A DNA stretch of 64,000 nucleotides from contig NZ_AP017295.1 in assembly GCF_001548375.1 (NCBI RefSeq), forward strand, positions 5,966,001 to 6,030,000. Direction: 5' to 3'. The position numbers and the translations under genes are program-made. The stretch is from Nostoc sp. NIES-3756. GTDB lineage: Bacteria; Cyanobacteriota; Cyanobacteriia; Cyanobacteriales; Nostocaceae. The notes below the pieces were generated by a model, which saw nothing but the letters and a program-made list of their open reading frames with translations, was not told the DNA's origin and did no database searches. Every line of letters starts with the position of its first letter. Within the stretch, counting starts at the first letter, position 1. This document shows positions 9,491-17,954 of the stretch, in pieces.

Positions 9491-10381
9491 TTACCAAACC
9501 CAGCCAGAACGATTTAGGCTATTTGCAGGAATTGGGATGTCATTTGTCGGAATTGGTGGTTGGGGAGTGACTGGAACAGATGGGTAAGGTAACTCTGCTT
9601 TTGGATCAACTGCACCTTGAGCAAATGCAGGGATACGGCGGAGAAATCTTTCCACGGGAACAGCCCAACTTGATTCCTCAAATTGGGTGCGTATTTTGGC
9701 TACTGGGGTAGAACCATCTAGAAAAACAAAGGGATTTCCCCATAGAGGATGTTTATGCCTGCCATTAATGGCTACTAATTCCCCTCGGCGGTTGAGTACA
9801 GGGCCGCCACTCATCCCTTTGAAGATGTCGTTACTGTAGCCGATTTGATAGCCGCCTTGGAAAGATTGGGGTAATAAATATTCGATCTTGCCAATGGTAA
9901 ATAACCAGTCATTGGTGTCATTGGGAAAACCAGATGCAAAAGTTTCGTCACCAATTTTTATAGGTGCTTGGGCAATTGAGGCGATCGCATAATTCCTGCT
10001 ACTCTCAAAATTAATGATCGCCAAATCCTCATCATTAAAATTGACATTTCTGCTGACTCGCCCAGAATATGTTCTCCCATCGGCAGTTTGAATCCGATAG
10101 TTATCACCTATTCTTAAAACATGAGCATTCGTGAGGACTGTGTAAACTTGTCCTCGACGCTCGATAATAATTCCTGAACCCCAAGTTTCTCCAGCCATTA
10201 TTTTTACAGTAATTGCCCGACTTCGCGCACGCAAATCGTTAATTGACAATCCTTCTGAAGATTGGCTAATCTCAGGAGCCGTAGCAATTCTTTCTTGGTA
10301 TGTTGAGTACACAGCCTGTGCGGATGGAACAAAACATAGACAGCTAATCAAACTAATTACACTAACGTTAGAAAAACCCAT
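9491..10381 (-). CDS. secreted trypsin-like serine protease, second paralogue
   Basis: 296 residues. The signal peptide ends near residue 23 (PSAQA). The trypsin-like domain shows the apparent triad His87 (LTNAHVL), Asp119 (DEDLAIINF) and Ser191 (FKGMSGGPV), with the oxyanion GxSGGP pattern intact. The tail is short and Pro-rich and ends NRSGWVW. It resembles the neighbouring protease in domain plan but is clearly diverged, so this looks like an old tandem duplication. It is probably co-transcribed with COP23 (96 bp upstream) and the next protease. The substrate is unknown. Confidence 0.85.
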   Translation of the reverse strand: MGFSNVSVISLISCLCFVPSAQAVYSTYQERIATAPEISQSSEGLSINDLRARSRAITVKIMAGETWGSGIIIERRGQVYTVLTNAHVLRIGDNYRIQTADGRTYSGRVSRNVNFNDEDLAIINFESSRNYAIASIAQAPIKIGDETFASGFPNDTNDWLFTIGKIEYLLPQSFQGGYQIGYSNDIFKGMSGGPVLNRRGELVAINGRHKHPLWGNPFVFLDGSTPVAKIRTQFEESSWAVPVERFLRRIPAFAQGAVDPKAELPYPSVPVTPQPPIPTNDIPIPANSLNRSGWVW

Positions 10382-10476
10382 GTTAGCCCAGTCAAAAATA
10401 GTGAAATAACTCCTTTCCTCAACATTTACAATCGGGGAAAGGAGATTCCGTCTATGTTAATAGAAATTATGGTTGT

Positions 10477-11055
10477 TTACCAACTGCCATTTGCAGGCTG
10501 TGAGGTGGGCTGACTCACTGCTTTAGGTTGTGCTTCAGTTGGTTTTTCAGTGCTGATTTCTTCAGCTATTAATTTTTTGACATCAATATAAACACGCTCA
10601 GTAGATTCATTAACTACTGCACCAGCTGCACCAGCACGGTTATCAAATAATGTTTGCAAAATAGCAGCTACATTTCTCTTATTACGGCTATTCAAGGTAA
10701 ATAAAACATTAGCAGAGTTGCAAGAACCACCACTGGAAGTAGCACATACTACAGGTTTTCCATTTACGTAACCAGCTGTGAGATATTCCAACTGACCTGA
10801 GTTGTAGAAAGAGTTAAATCTATTTGAGACTTCCAGACATCTTTGTAAAGGATTATAACCAGAACCAGAAAATTCATTTGTTCTCCAACGCATGACTACT
10901 GATTTTCTTGCACCTACAACTGTTGTGAGATTGGACGTATCGCAGCTAAATGGGCCGTTTGCTGGATATTGAGCATAACTAGGTGTACTGAAAACTGCAC
11001 CCAAACTACTAGCAACTGCAACTCCACTAAGAAGAGCCAAAGATTTACGTAACAT
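10477..11055 (-). CDS. COP23-domain exported protein
   Basis: 192 residues. An N-terminal signal peptide (ending TPSYAQ, about residue 29) is followed by a domain matching COP23, a circadian-oscillating peripheral membrane protein family of cyanobacteria: paired Cys residues, the core RWRTNEF, CLEVSNRFN, LEYLTAG, VVCAT and FTLNSRN. The C-terminal ~30 residues are Thr/Gln/Pro-rich and end GSW. It is the first gene of the minus-strand run towards the proteases and haemagglutinin. COP23 proteins often sit beside secreted trypsin-like proteases in cyanobacteria; the biochemical role is unknown. Confidence 0.8.
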   Translation of the reverse strand: MLRKSLALLSGVAVASSLGAVFSTPSYAQYPANGPFSCDTSNLTTVVGARKSVVMRWRTNEFSGSGYNPLQRCLEVSNRFNSFYNSGQLEYLTAGYVNGKPVVCATSSGGSCNSANVLFTLNSRNKRNVAAILQTLFDNRAGAAGAVVNESTERVYIDVKKLIAEEISTEKPTEAQPKAVSQPTSQPANGSW

Positions 11056-11418
11056 AGTTATTTACCCCTTAAAAACTAGATTTGTCTTATTTCCGTTAGG
11101 ATATCTTGGTAAAAACACAGAACGTATGGTAGATTTACGTCCGTATTTTCCTCACTGCTTTACATACTAGATGAGTTTGGTAAATTTCGGAAAAATTTTA
11201 TAAAATCTTTCAAAAAACATTTTTTCTGACGTTTTCTTGCTTTAATTAAATGTCATAGATTCAGGAATTATTTTTATCTGGAAGTATAAAAAACTATATT
11301 TATTGAGTTCGTAGTGGGGGATTCGGAAAATATGCTGATACTGTATGAAAGTTGACAAATGATGTTAATTTCCTGTGTAATGTCTCAGTAGAAACATCAG
11401 ACAGAGAGTAGTTCTTGT
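11056..11418. promoter_or_regulatory. divergent intergenic region, COP23 operon / tpsB
   Basis: 363 bp of AT-rich sequence between the divergent starts of the COP23 gene and tpsB. It must hold both promoters if the layout is as read. No protein-coding frame is convincing. I see no clear known operator. Confidence 0.45.
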
Positions 11419-13191
11419 ATGCCTTGGTCGTTAGAATCCAGAATGTGGTATTTGTTTGTGATTGCTTGCGGGTTTCCTCTGGCATCTCCAGCACCAAGTC
11501 ACGCAGATTCACCTCATAAATCTGCGTCGTTAGAATCTTCTGCACAGATACTGGCACAAGGTACAAATCCAGCAGGCGATCGCAATCAAGAAAGGTTTCC
11601 CCAACCAGCCCCCAGTCCAGAACCCTTACCACCACAGACCCAACCAGAAATACAACCAACACCAACGCCAGAAGTCACGCCACCACAACAGGATTCTGTC
11701 ACTGTTCAAGTAGAAAAAATAGAAGTTACGGGCAGTACATTATTTAACGCAGAACAATTCAACACTATTACTCAACCCCTTGTGGGACGTAGCGTCACCC
11801 TCGAACAACTCCAACAAGCTGCGGATGCAATTACACAACTATATTTAGAACAGGGTTATATTACCTCTAGAGCAATTTTGGCAAATCCTACCAATCCAGG
11901 AAGCGTAGTAGAAATTCGCGTCATTGAAGGTGGAATTGAGGAGATTCAAGTACAAGGAACACAACGCCTTAAACCTGATTATGTGCGATCGCGTGTGGCT
12001 TTGGGTGTTAGTAAACCTTTGTCTACAGCTAAATTAGAAGAACAATTAAGATTGTTACAGGCTGACCCCCTGTTGTCTAATGTGGAAGCTAGTATCCGGC
12101 CAGGTGTTGGTGCGGGTCAAAGTATCCTCGTCATTAGAGTTACCGAAGCTCAAGCCTTTAATGCAGCTTTTACAATTGATAACTATTCCCCACCTGCGAT
12201 TGGTTCAGAACGCTTAGGTATCAATACAACTTATCGTAATGTCACTGGCTTAGGCGATGAATTATCCGCAAGTTATTACCGTACAACTCGCGGAGGGGCA
12301 AATAATTACGATTTTAGCTATCGAGTACCACTCAATCCGATGAATGGAACTATACAGCTAAGAACAGCATTGAGTGATAACAAAATTGTTCAAGAACCTT
12401 TGAATGTTTTGGATATTCAGGGAGAGTCTGAGTTGTACGAAATAAGTTTTCGCCAACCACTAGTGCGATCGCTCAGACATGAATTTGCCCTATCCTTAGG
12501 TTTTACAGTTCAAAATGGTCAAACCTTTACCTTTGCAGGGCCTACACCATTCGGCTTTGGCCCTGATGAAGATGGTAATAGTCGCACTCGTATAATCAAA
12601 TTTACCCAGGATTATTTGCGTCGAGATACTCAAGGTGCTTGGTTGTTCCGGTCTTTATTTAGCTTTGGAATTGATGCATTTGATGCAACTAAAAACGTTG
12701 ACCCCATTCCCGATGGTGATTTTTTTAGCTGGTTAGGACAAATACAACGAGTCCAACGCTTAAATAGTGATAATCTTTTAATTGTTCAAGGTGAAATTCA
12801 ACTGACACCAGATAGTTTATTACCTGCACAACAATTTATCATTGGTGGTGGTCAATCAGTACGTGGTTATCGGCAAAATGTCCGTGCTGGTGATAATGGA
12901 TTCCGATTTCTTGTAGAAAACCAGATAACTGTACAAAGAGATGCTGGTGGTAATCCAACTTTACAATTTGTACCATTTTTTAACTTAGGATATGTCTGGA
13001 ATATACCTGATAATCCCAACACTCTTCAAAGGCAAAAATTTTTGGCTGGTATAGGATTAGGGCTTTTATGGGAACTAATCCCACGTCTTAATTTACGTTT
13101 AGATTATGGTTTACCTCTAGTTGAATTAGACGATAGAGGACAAAATGCTCAGGATGATGGTTTCTATTTCAGTGTGGGATATAGGCTTTAA
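11419..13191 (+). CDS. TpsB/ShlB-type outer-membrane transporter (FhaC family)
   Basis: 590 residues. A signal peptide (about 1-29) and a Pro/Gln-rich linker (about 60-90) precede two POTRA-like domains (about 92-245, VEKIEVTGSTLFN onward) and a 16-strand-type barrel to the C-terminus. The L6-loop motif VRGY (residues 481-484) that marks Omp85/TpsB proteins is present. The partner substrate is very likely the divergent haemagglutinin-CHAT protein, since TpsA and TpsB genes are usually paired; here, however, they are on opposite strands with the protease genes between them. A second ATG at 11443 would also leave a usable signal peptide. Confidence 0.92.
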   Translation: MPWSLESRMWYLFVIACGFPLASPAPSHADSPHKSASLESSAQILAQGTNPAGDRNQERFPQPAPSPEPLPPQTQPEIQPTPTPEVTPPQQDSVTVQVEKIEVTGSTLFNAEQFNTITQPLVGRSVTLEQLQQAADAITQLYLEQGYITSRAILANPTNPGSVVEIRVIEGGIEEIQVQGTQRLKPDYVRSRVALGVSKPLSTAKLEEQLRLLQADPLLSNVEASIRPGVGAGQSILVIRVTEAQAFNAAFTIDNYSPPAIGSERLGINTTYRNVTGLGDELSASYYRTTRGGANNYDFSYRVPLNPMNGTIQLRTALSDNKIVQEPLNVLDIQGESELYEISFRQPLVRSLRHEFALSLGFTVQNGQTFTFAGPTPFGFGPDEDGNSRTRIIKFTQDYLRRDTQGAWLFRSLFSFGIDAFDATKNVDPIPDGDFFSWLGQIQRVQRLNSDNLLIVQGEIQLTPDSLLPAQQFIIGGGQSVRGYRQNVRAGDNGFRFLVENQITVQRDAGGNPTLQFVPFFNLGYVWNIPDNPNTLQRQKFLAGIGLGLLWELIPRLNLRLDYGLPLVELDDRGQNAQDDGFYFSVGYRL

Positions 13192-13284
13192 TATTAACGC
13201 TCTTTCATTACTCACATAAGAGAATAAAAGTAAAGAGTTTTAGAGTCTGAGTGCTGACTAAGATTAGGATAAAAGAGTCAGTAT

Positions 13285-13327
13285 AAACGATAAATTTTGC
13301 ATATTTTCAACATTGCTTATCGTTTTT
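13285..13327 (+). terminator. possible terminator after tpsB
   Basis: AAACGATAA and TTATCGTTT form a 9-bp stem with a loop of 23 nt, followed by TT. It lies about 95 bp after the tpsB stop. The long loop makes it a weak candidate. Confidence 0.35.
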
Positions 13328-13395
13328 AACCTAAATTTACAGAACTGTTTTTTCGCCTATCTTTGATTACAAAAATTGTTTGGCTATTCTGTTAA

Positions 13396-13485
13396 TTTAC
13401 TTAATCAAACCCATGAATACTGAGATTTTAACGGCAACTATGAGTTAGGTTGATGAAGTTGACAGTTAACCGCTAACTGTCAACC
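13396..13485 (+). repeat. interspersed repeat, copy 2 (right of TPS locus)
   Basis: About 90 bp (TTTACTTAATCAAACCCA to CTAACTGTCAACC), the direct-orientation relative of 3128-3215. It lies between the convergent ends of tpsB and the SGNH gene; with the hairpin at 13285 it fills most of this gap, where no gene is seen. Confidence 0.55.
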
Positions 13486-13497
13486 GTCAATTGTCAA

Positions 13498-14310
13498 CTA
13501 CTTTTTTTCTTGCATTACTTTCGTCAGAGCATTAGTCCATTGTTCAGCGATGAATTTATTACCTTCATCATTAAAATGGAGACCATCATTTTGAAAAATA
13601 TTACTCTGACGCGAACGAGCAAGTATAGCCGCGTGCATATCTAAGAAATATATTCGCTTGTTTTGTGCAGATAGTCGTGTCACAAATTGCTTGAGAAATG
13701 CGTTAGTTGTAGTTTTAGTTTTATTTGTATCTATTCCTTTATCAATATTCCATTTAAAAGGGGGAATAGACGCAACTACAATAGTAGCGTTGGGACGTAT
13801 AGTATAAATATTATTAATGATTCCTTGGAGTGATTCTTTCAAAGAGTTTGAGGTATCATTGCCTCTATCTTTACTACCAAAGAAATCATTAGTCCCAATC
13901 ATAATTAAAACTATATCTGGCTTAGTGGATTCAACCCAATTACGAACACTTCCTGGTCGATTTTCCCAAGCTGGTAAACGAACATTTGCACCTGGTTTTT
14001 GCAAGACTTGTGCTGCTGACCAACCGCCACGACATTCATTGTCTGAGTCTTTATATGCTCCGTCTTTTTTAGTTCCTACCCAATCTATTTTAGAGCCGAA
14101 TTTAGTACGTTCTACTGCATTACGCAGTGCCTTAATATTATTCGCACATAAAGAGTCTCCTAAAGACATGACTTTAACTTTGCTAGTTTCATTAGCATAG
14201 TTAATTGGTAAGCAAGCTTGTAGTAATAAAGCTAAACTTAAACTAATAAATTTGCTGGGAAATTTTTTTAAATTATGGAGTTGACAGTTATCATTATTCA
14301 TAATTTTCAT
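13498..14310 (-). CDS. SGNH/GDSL-family hydrolase, predicted lipoprotein
   Basis: 270 residues from the ATG at 14308-14310; a TTG 15 bp upstream and an ATG 9 bp downstream are alternatives. A lipobox (LLLQAC, Cys33) predicts a lipid-anchored exported protein. SGNH blocks are visible: block I MSLGDSL (Ser53), block III GTNDFF, and the C-terminal DGLHFND with the catalytic Asp-His pair. Such proteins are esterases, lipases or carbohydrate deacetylases, and the substrate cannot be told from the sequence. It ends convergently with tpsB. Two short membrane-protein genes lie upstream on the same strand and may share a transcript. Confidence 0.85.
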   Translation of the reverse strand: MKIMNNDNCQLHNLKKFPSKFISLSLALLLQACLPINYANETSKVKVMSLGDSLCANNIKALRNAVERTKFGSKIDWVGTKKDGAYKDSDNECRGGWSAAQVLQKPGANVRLPAWENRPGSVRNWVESTKPDIVLIMIGTNDFFGSKDRGNDTSNSLKESLQGIINNIYTIRPNATIVVASIPPFKWNIDKGIDTNKTKTTTNAFLKQFVTRLSAQNKRIYFLDMHAAILARSRQSNIFQNDGLHFNDEGNKFIAEQWTNALTKVMQEKK

Positions 14311-14354
14311 AAAGTTGATTAACAAATGGTTTTTATCATTTTTTATACAAGTAT

Positions 14355-14756
14355 TTAGATAAGATGGAATTGCGCTATAAATCCTATAACTTTTTTTGGA
14401 GCAAGACGGAAATAATAGCGTAAGAAATCAAGAAAGTTACGCGGTACGGGACTAGGATAATTGGAAAATTCACCACTAATCACGATAAAACCAATTATAA
14501 ATGTAATTATTATGCCTAATATTCCCAAACTTAATGATGCAGTTTGTTTTATTCTTCCTTGTGGTACAAATCTAGAAAATATGTATCCACTAGCAGTAAA
14601 TAAAATAAACATGAGTGGTGCTACAAAGAAAATTAAACTCCACGAATTAGCAGCTGCATTTATGCCAATCTCATAGTAGTTCCAGTAGTTGGCAATCAAA
14701 TGTACAAATATAAGTGTGGTAGGGATAGAGATAATGCTATAAAAGCCTATACCCAT
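14355..14756 (-). CDS. small integral membrane protein, 133 aa, unknown
   Basis: Hydrophobic protein with three or four likely membrane spans (about residues 5-25, 38-60, 72-95 and a weaker one near the C-terminus). Polar residues sit between spans (RFVPQGRIKQ; YPSPVPRNF). It starts at ATG 14754-14756 and ends 44 bp before the SGNH gene on the same strand. I do not recognise a family. Confidence 0.65.
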   Translation of the reverse strand: MGIGFYSIISIPTTLIFVHLIANYWNYYEIGINAAANSWSLIFFVAPLMFILFTASGYIFSRFVPQGRIKQTASLSLGILGIIITFIIGFIVISGEFSNYPSPVPRNFLDFLRYYFRLAPKKVIGFIAQFHLI

Positions 14757-14835
14757 GAAGATATTTTTACTAATGGGAAGAAGTAATCTAATTGCTGATT
14801 AGAGCGATCGCCTTTATCCATCCATGTCAGCTTCA

Positions 14836-15033
14836 TCAAAACAACGGTCTTAGCACCTGATATAACAAGACAATTACTATCGGTGCAACAATGGGAATTA
14901 ATACTATTAATCCCCACTTATCAAAGCGCAGTTCTTGACCTTCCGACTTCATAAGAGCAATTACGCCAACCGCTCCTATGACTATCCAGATACAGCCAAA
15001 AATAACAAAAATCGTAAATGCGGAGTCTTGCAT
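14836..15033 (-). CDS. small membrane protein, 65 aa, unknown
   Basis: Two predicted spans (about residues 6-28 and 41-61) joined by a short charged loop (MKSEGQELRFDKWG). It starts at ATG 15031-15033. It lies 79 bp upstream of the 133-aa membrane protein on the same strand. No family was recognised; the strongly hydrophobic two-span pattern makes a real gene likely. Confidence 0.6.
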   Translation of the reverse strand: MQDSAFTIFVIFGCIWIVIGAVGVIALMKSEGQELRFDKWGLIVLIPIVAPIVIVLLYQVLRPLF

Positions 15034-15227
15034 TATTTTTTGTATGGTCAGTTGTTAGTTGTCAGTTGCTTGTGAGTTTGTCTGGAATCACATCCAAAGA
15101 GAATATTATCTTTTATGTATATGAATTAAAAATCTCTCTGGGGTATAAAAAGCTAGCATAGTAACTGAGAATTAACGTGAATTTACTTTCTTATTCCCTA
15201 CTCCCTAGAAGTTTTTCAATTTTGAAT

Positions 15228-16049
15228 TTATATATCTTGACTTCTAACTCTCAAAATAAAACTACACAACTCACAAAATCCTTCACCCTCAGCCGCATTT
15301 GTTACATAATTAGGCAGATATTGCAACTGATTTACATATTTTATTACATTGGCTACACCTACAGAAATCGGAAAATAACGCCTATCAAATAAACTCTCAT
15401 CATTAGGGCTATCTCCAACAGTGACAACCTCATCTGGAGAATAATTAGGGAAATATTCTTGCAAGACTTTTCCTAAGGCGATCGCTTTTTCCTGCCCTTG
15501 TGGTTTGATATGACATTGTACATTACTGTAAGTAAATCCCCACCCCATTTCCTGACAAATATTACCCATAATCTGTAGTTCATCTAGAGTCAAGTTAGCC
15601 ACATCAAATGTCCAGTCTGTGATGCGAAAGCGGTTATCGCCAGATTCTTCAATTTGTGGAAATTTCAGTTTTAACTGTTGAAAAACTACAGCTAAGTCTT
15701 GCCTATGCTGCGTTACATCAGCAATGGATGTTAATAGTACTGGTTGCTCACTCCCATAAGGATAGAACAAACCCCCATTTTCCGCTATGGCTCCGACAAC
15801 TGGCATCAAGCTACTAAGTCCATTTACCCAACCCGCAGAACGTCCAGTGACAATTAATACTTGAATCCCAGCCGTCATTAAATTTTCTAAAGCTTGCAAT
15901 ACAGCAACCGAAAATTTTCCTTGCTTAGTCAGAGTACCATCCATATCTGTGGCAATGAAGCGAATTTTGCCCAAGGTAGTGACAGCAACTGAGGAAAGTA
16001 TGGGCAAATTCGGAGGATACCCAGGCTTAACATTTGGATTTATGTACAT
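15228..16049 (-). CDS. HAD-superfamily (class IIB, Cof-like) phosphatase
   Basis: 273 residues. HAD motif I is DMDGT (Asp35, Asp37); a Ser/Thr motif follows (IVTGRS); motif IV is GDSPNDE near residue 215. The spacing between motif I and motif IV fits a C2-type cap, as in Cof and sucrose-phosphate phosphatase relatives. It is a soluble hydrolase acting on a phosphorylated sugar or similar compound; the exact substrate cannot be told. It is divergent from the membrane-protein gene at 16155, with a 105-bp gap. Confidence 0.8.
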   Translation of the reverse strand: MYINPNVKPGYPPNLPILSSVAVTTLGKIRFIATDMDGTLTKQGKFSVAVLQALENLMTAGIQVLIVTGRSAGWVNGLSSLMPVVGAIAENGGLFYPYGSEQPVLLTSIADVTQHRQDLAVVFQQLKLKFPQIEESGDNRFRITDWTFDVANLTLDELQIMGNICQEMGWGFTYSNVQCHIKPQGQEKAIALGKVLQEYFPNYSPDEVVTVGDSPNDESLFDRRYFPISVGVANVIKYVNQLQYLPNYVTNAAEGEGFCELCSFILRVRSQDI

Positions 16050-16154
16050 ATGCGGTTGGAGATGGCTCTAAAAAATACCAATAATACAGTAATGTACAAG
16101 CCAAAATTTGGGAATCCTAAAACTAACTAGTCAAATTTTTTTTGTTTCCTCACT

Positions 16155-16955
16155 ATGCTAACTTCCATACTCCTTGCCCAAACCCCATCGGCAAAGACGA
16201 AAAAGACCATTCAGCAAGAACCTAAAAACCAATCTCAAGTTTCGCCTGTTTTACTGGCGACTTCTGGGGGATTACTTTTGGCGCTGATTGCTTTAGCTGT
16301 TTTTGGCCAGATGCAAATGAAAAAATTGGACAAACAGCTAAAATTTGAAAAATTCCGTGCTAGAGAGCTAGAGAAAAAATTTAAACTCGCTCTAGAAACT
16401 ATCCGCAAAATGGAAACTAATCCCGACTTAGTAAACTCGCGGGACTTTAACCTCGATTATCTGCGGATGCGGATGTCAGAGGAAGTATTTCATTTTGCTA
16501 TTCTCAATCAAGTAAAAATTAGAATTAAAGATAAAATATCTCAAGCTTTGCGTCCCAGTCAAGCTAACCAAGGTACTGTAGGGATTGCTAATAGTACTGG
16601 ACGACAAGTTGACGAAACTTTTGATGTAGAGTATGAAACTGGTACTCCTCCAAACAGTGCCAAAAGAGTACTGTTCCGCATTCAAGTACGCTTAATGAAG
16701 TTACCAACCCAGGCAACTTCAGCGACTATTAGCCAAATTATTGACTGTATTGAAACTTATCTTAGCCCAATGGATGACGAGGATACATGGCAACCAACCA
16801 TTCAAGGGCGAATTGCACATATGCACTGGGATCAAAAGGCTAAACCAACACCTCTACTAGTGTTAGAACAGTCTAATGATGGCGTTAATGTAACTTTCCG
16901 TACAAGTCGCCAAGGAAATGTCCCCGCATCACAGAAGCAGTCTGGAGTTAAGTAA
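16155..16955 (+). CDS. conserved cyanobacterial single-span membrane protein, unknown
   Basis: 266 residues. One membrane span (about 34-53, LLALIALAVFG) follows a short polar N-terminus, then a charged coiled-coil stretch (KKLDKQLKFEKFRARELEKK) and a mixed alpha/beta soluble domain to the end. No catalytic motif is visible. The domain plan (anchor, coil, soluble domain) is of a type conserved in cyanobacteria without assigned function. Short tandem repeats follow the gene. Confidence 0.7.
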   Translation: MLTSILLAQTPSAKTKKTIQQEPKNQSQVSPVLLATSGGLLLALIALAVFGQMQMKKLDKQLKFEKFRARELEKKFKLALETIRKMETNPDLVNSRDFNLDYLRMRMSEEVFHFAILNQVKIRIKDKISQALRPSQANQGTVGIANSTGRQVDETFDVEYETGTPPNSAKRVLFRIQVRLMKLPTQATSATISQIIDCIETYLSPMDDEDTWQPTIQGRIAHMHWDQKAKPTPLLVLEQSNDGVNVTFRTSRQGNVPASQKQSGVK

Positions 16956-16966
16956 GACTGTGTTGG

Positions 16967-17024
16967 CTGTTGACTGTTGACTAATGACTATGGACTAATG
17001 ACTAATGACTATGGACTAATGACC
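16967..17024 (+). repeat. short tandem repeats (GGACTAATGACTA type)
   Basis: Repeats of TGACTAATGACTATGGACTA-like units between the convergent ends of the 266-aa gene and devA. They are typical of the short tandemly repeated sequences of heterocystous cyanobacteria. Confidence 0.8.
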
Positions 17025-17029
17025 AATAA

Positions 17030-17761
17030 TTAAGTTTCACTCCACGCACCCGTGTCATAACTGACGATCGCAGTTTGAGAATCACGAGCCAATATACCAT
17101 CTTCCATATCGACAATGCGATCAGCTATGTCTAGAATACGGTTGTCGTGGGTAACTAACAATATAGATGTGCCTTGGTCTTTAGCGAGACGCTGCATAAT
17201 TTCTACGACATCGCGTCCTGATTGTTTATCTAGGGCGGCTGTTGGTTCGTCTGCTAGTACCAAGGGCGGATTATTGACTAGGGCGCGAGCGATCGCAACT
17301 CTTTGTTTTTGCCCACCGGAAAGATTGTCTGGGTAATAATCAACGCGGTTTTCTAAACCTACTGCTGTCAACATGGCTTCTGATTTGGCGATCGCATCTC
17401 CTTGGGAAATATGCTCGTTTAACTCCACCGCCATCTGCACATTTTGTCTTGCAGTCAGAAAACCCAGCAGGTTGTGAGCCTGGAAAATATAACCAATACT
17501 ACGGCGAATTTGTACCAATTTATTCTGGCTAGCGCCTGCTAACTCTACACCTAAAAATTGCAAACTTCCCTCTTGAACTGAGCGCAAGCCACCAATTAAG
17601 CTCAGTAATGTAGTCTTACCTGAACCCGATGGCCCGGTCATAATCACAATTTCTCCGGGGTAAATTTCTAGGTTAATATCAAATAAAATTTGCCTTTTGA
17701 GTGCGCCTTTGCCATAGTAATGATTGAGATTTTTAATGGCAATTACAGCTTCTTGTCTCAT
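17030..17761 (-). CDS. devA: DevA-type ABC transporter ATPase
   Basis: 243 residues. ATPase of a DevBCA exporter: Walker A GPSGSGKT (43-50), Q-loop near 94 (FQAHN), signature LSGGQKQRVAIARA (147-160) and Walker B LVLADEPTAALD (167-178). In heterocystous cyanobacteria, DevBCA-TolC-type pumps export envelope glycolipids or related compounds. These genomes carry several paralogous sets, so this need not be the heterocyst-glycolipid set itself. It is the last gene of a devB-devC-devA order, 193 bp after devC. Confidence 0.85.
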   Translation of the reverse strand: MRQEAVIAIKNLNHYYGKGALKRQILFDINLEIYPGEIVIMTGPSGSGKTTLLSLIGGLRSVQEGSLQFLGVELAGASQNKLVQIRRSIGYIFQAHNLLGFLTARQNVQMAVELNEHISQGDAIAKSEAMLTAVGLENRVDYYPDNLSGGQKQRVAIARALVNNPPLVLADEPTAALDKQSGRDVVEIMQRLAKDQGTSILLVTHDNRILDIADRIVDMEDGILARDSQTAIVSYDTGAWSET

Positions 17762-17954
17762 GATATTTGGGGTTGCTAATAGTGAATAGTTCCGAGACGG
17801 AACTGTAGTGCCGAAAACAATTCAAAATTCAAAATTAGTTTTATGGGAATCTCATTCTCAAGATAGACTCATGGTAGATATTTATTGTTTTATTTCTAAG
17901 ATTATAAATTATTTATATTCATAACCTTTGATGGTTAATTTTGAATTTATAATT

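Noticed and set aside
11300..11665. Minus-strand frame overlapping the start of tpsB
   Set aside because: Its Val/Leu-rich product arises opposite the Pro/Gln-rich linker of tpsB; no family features.
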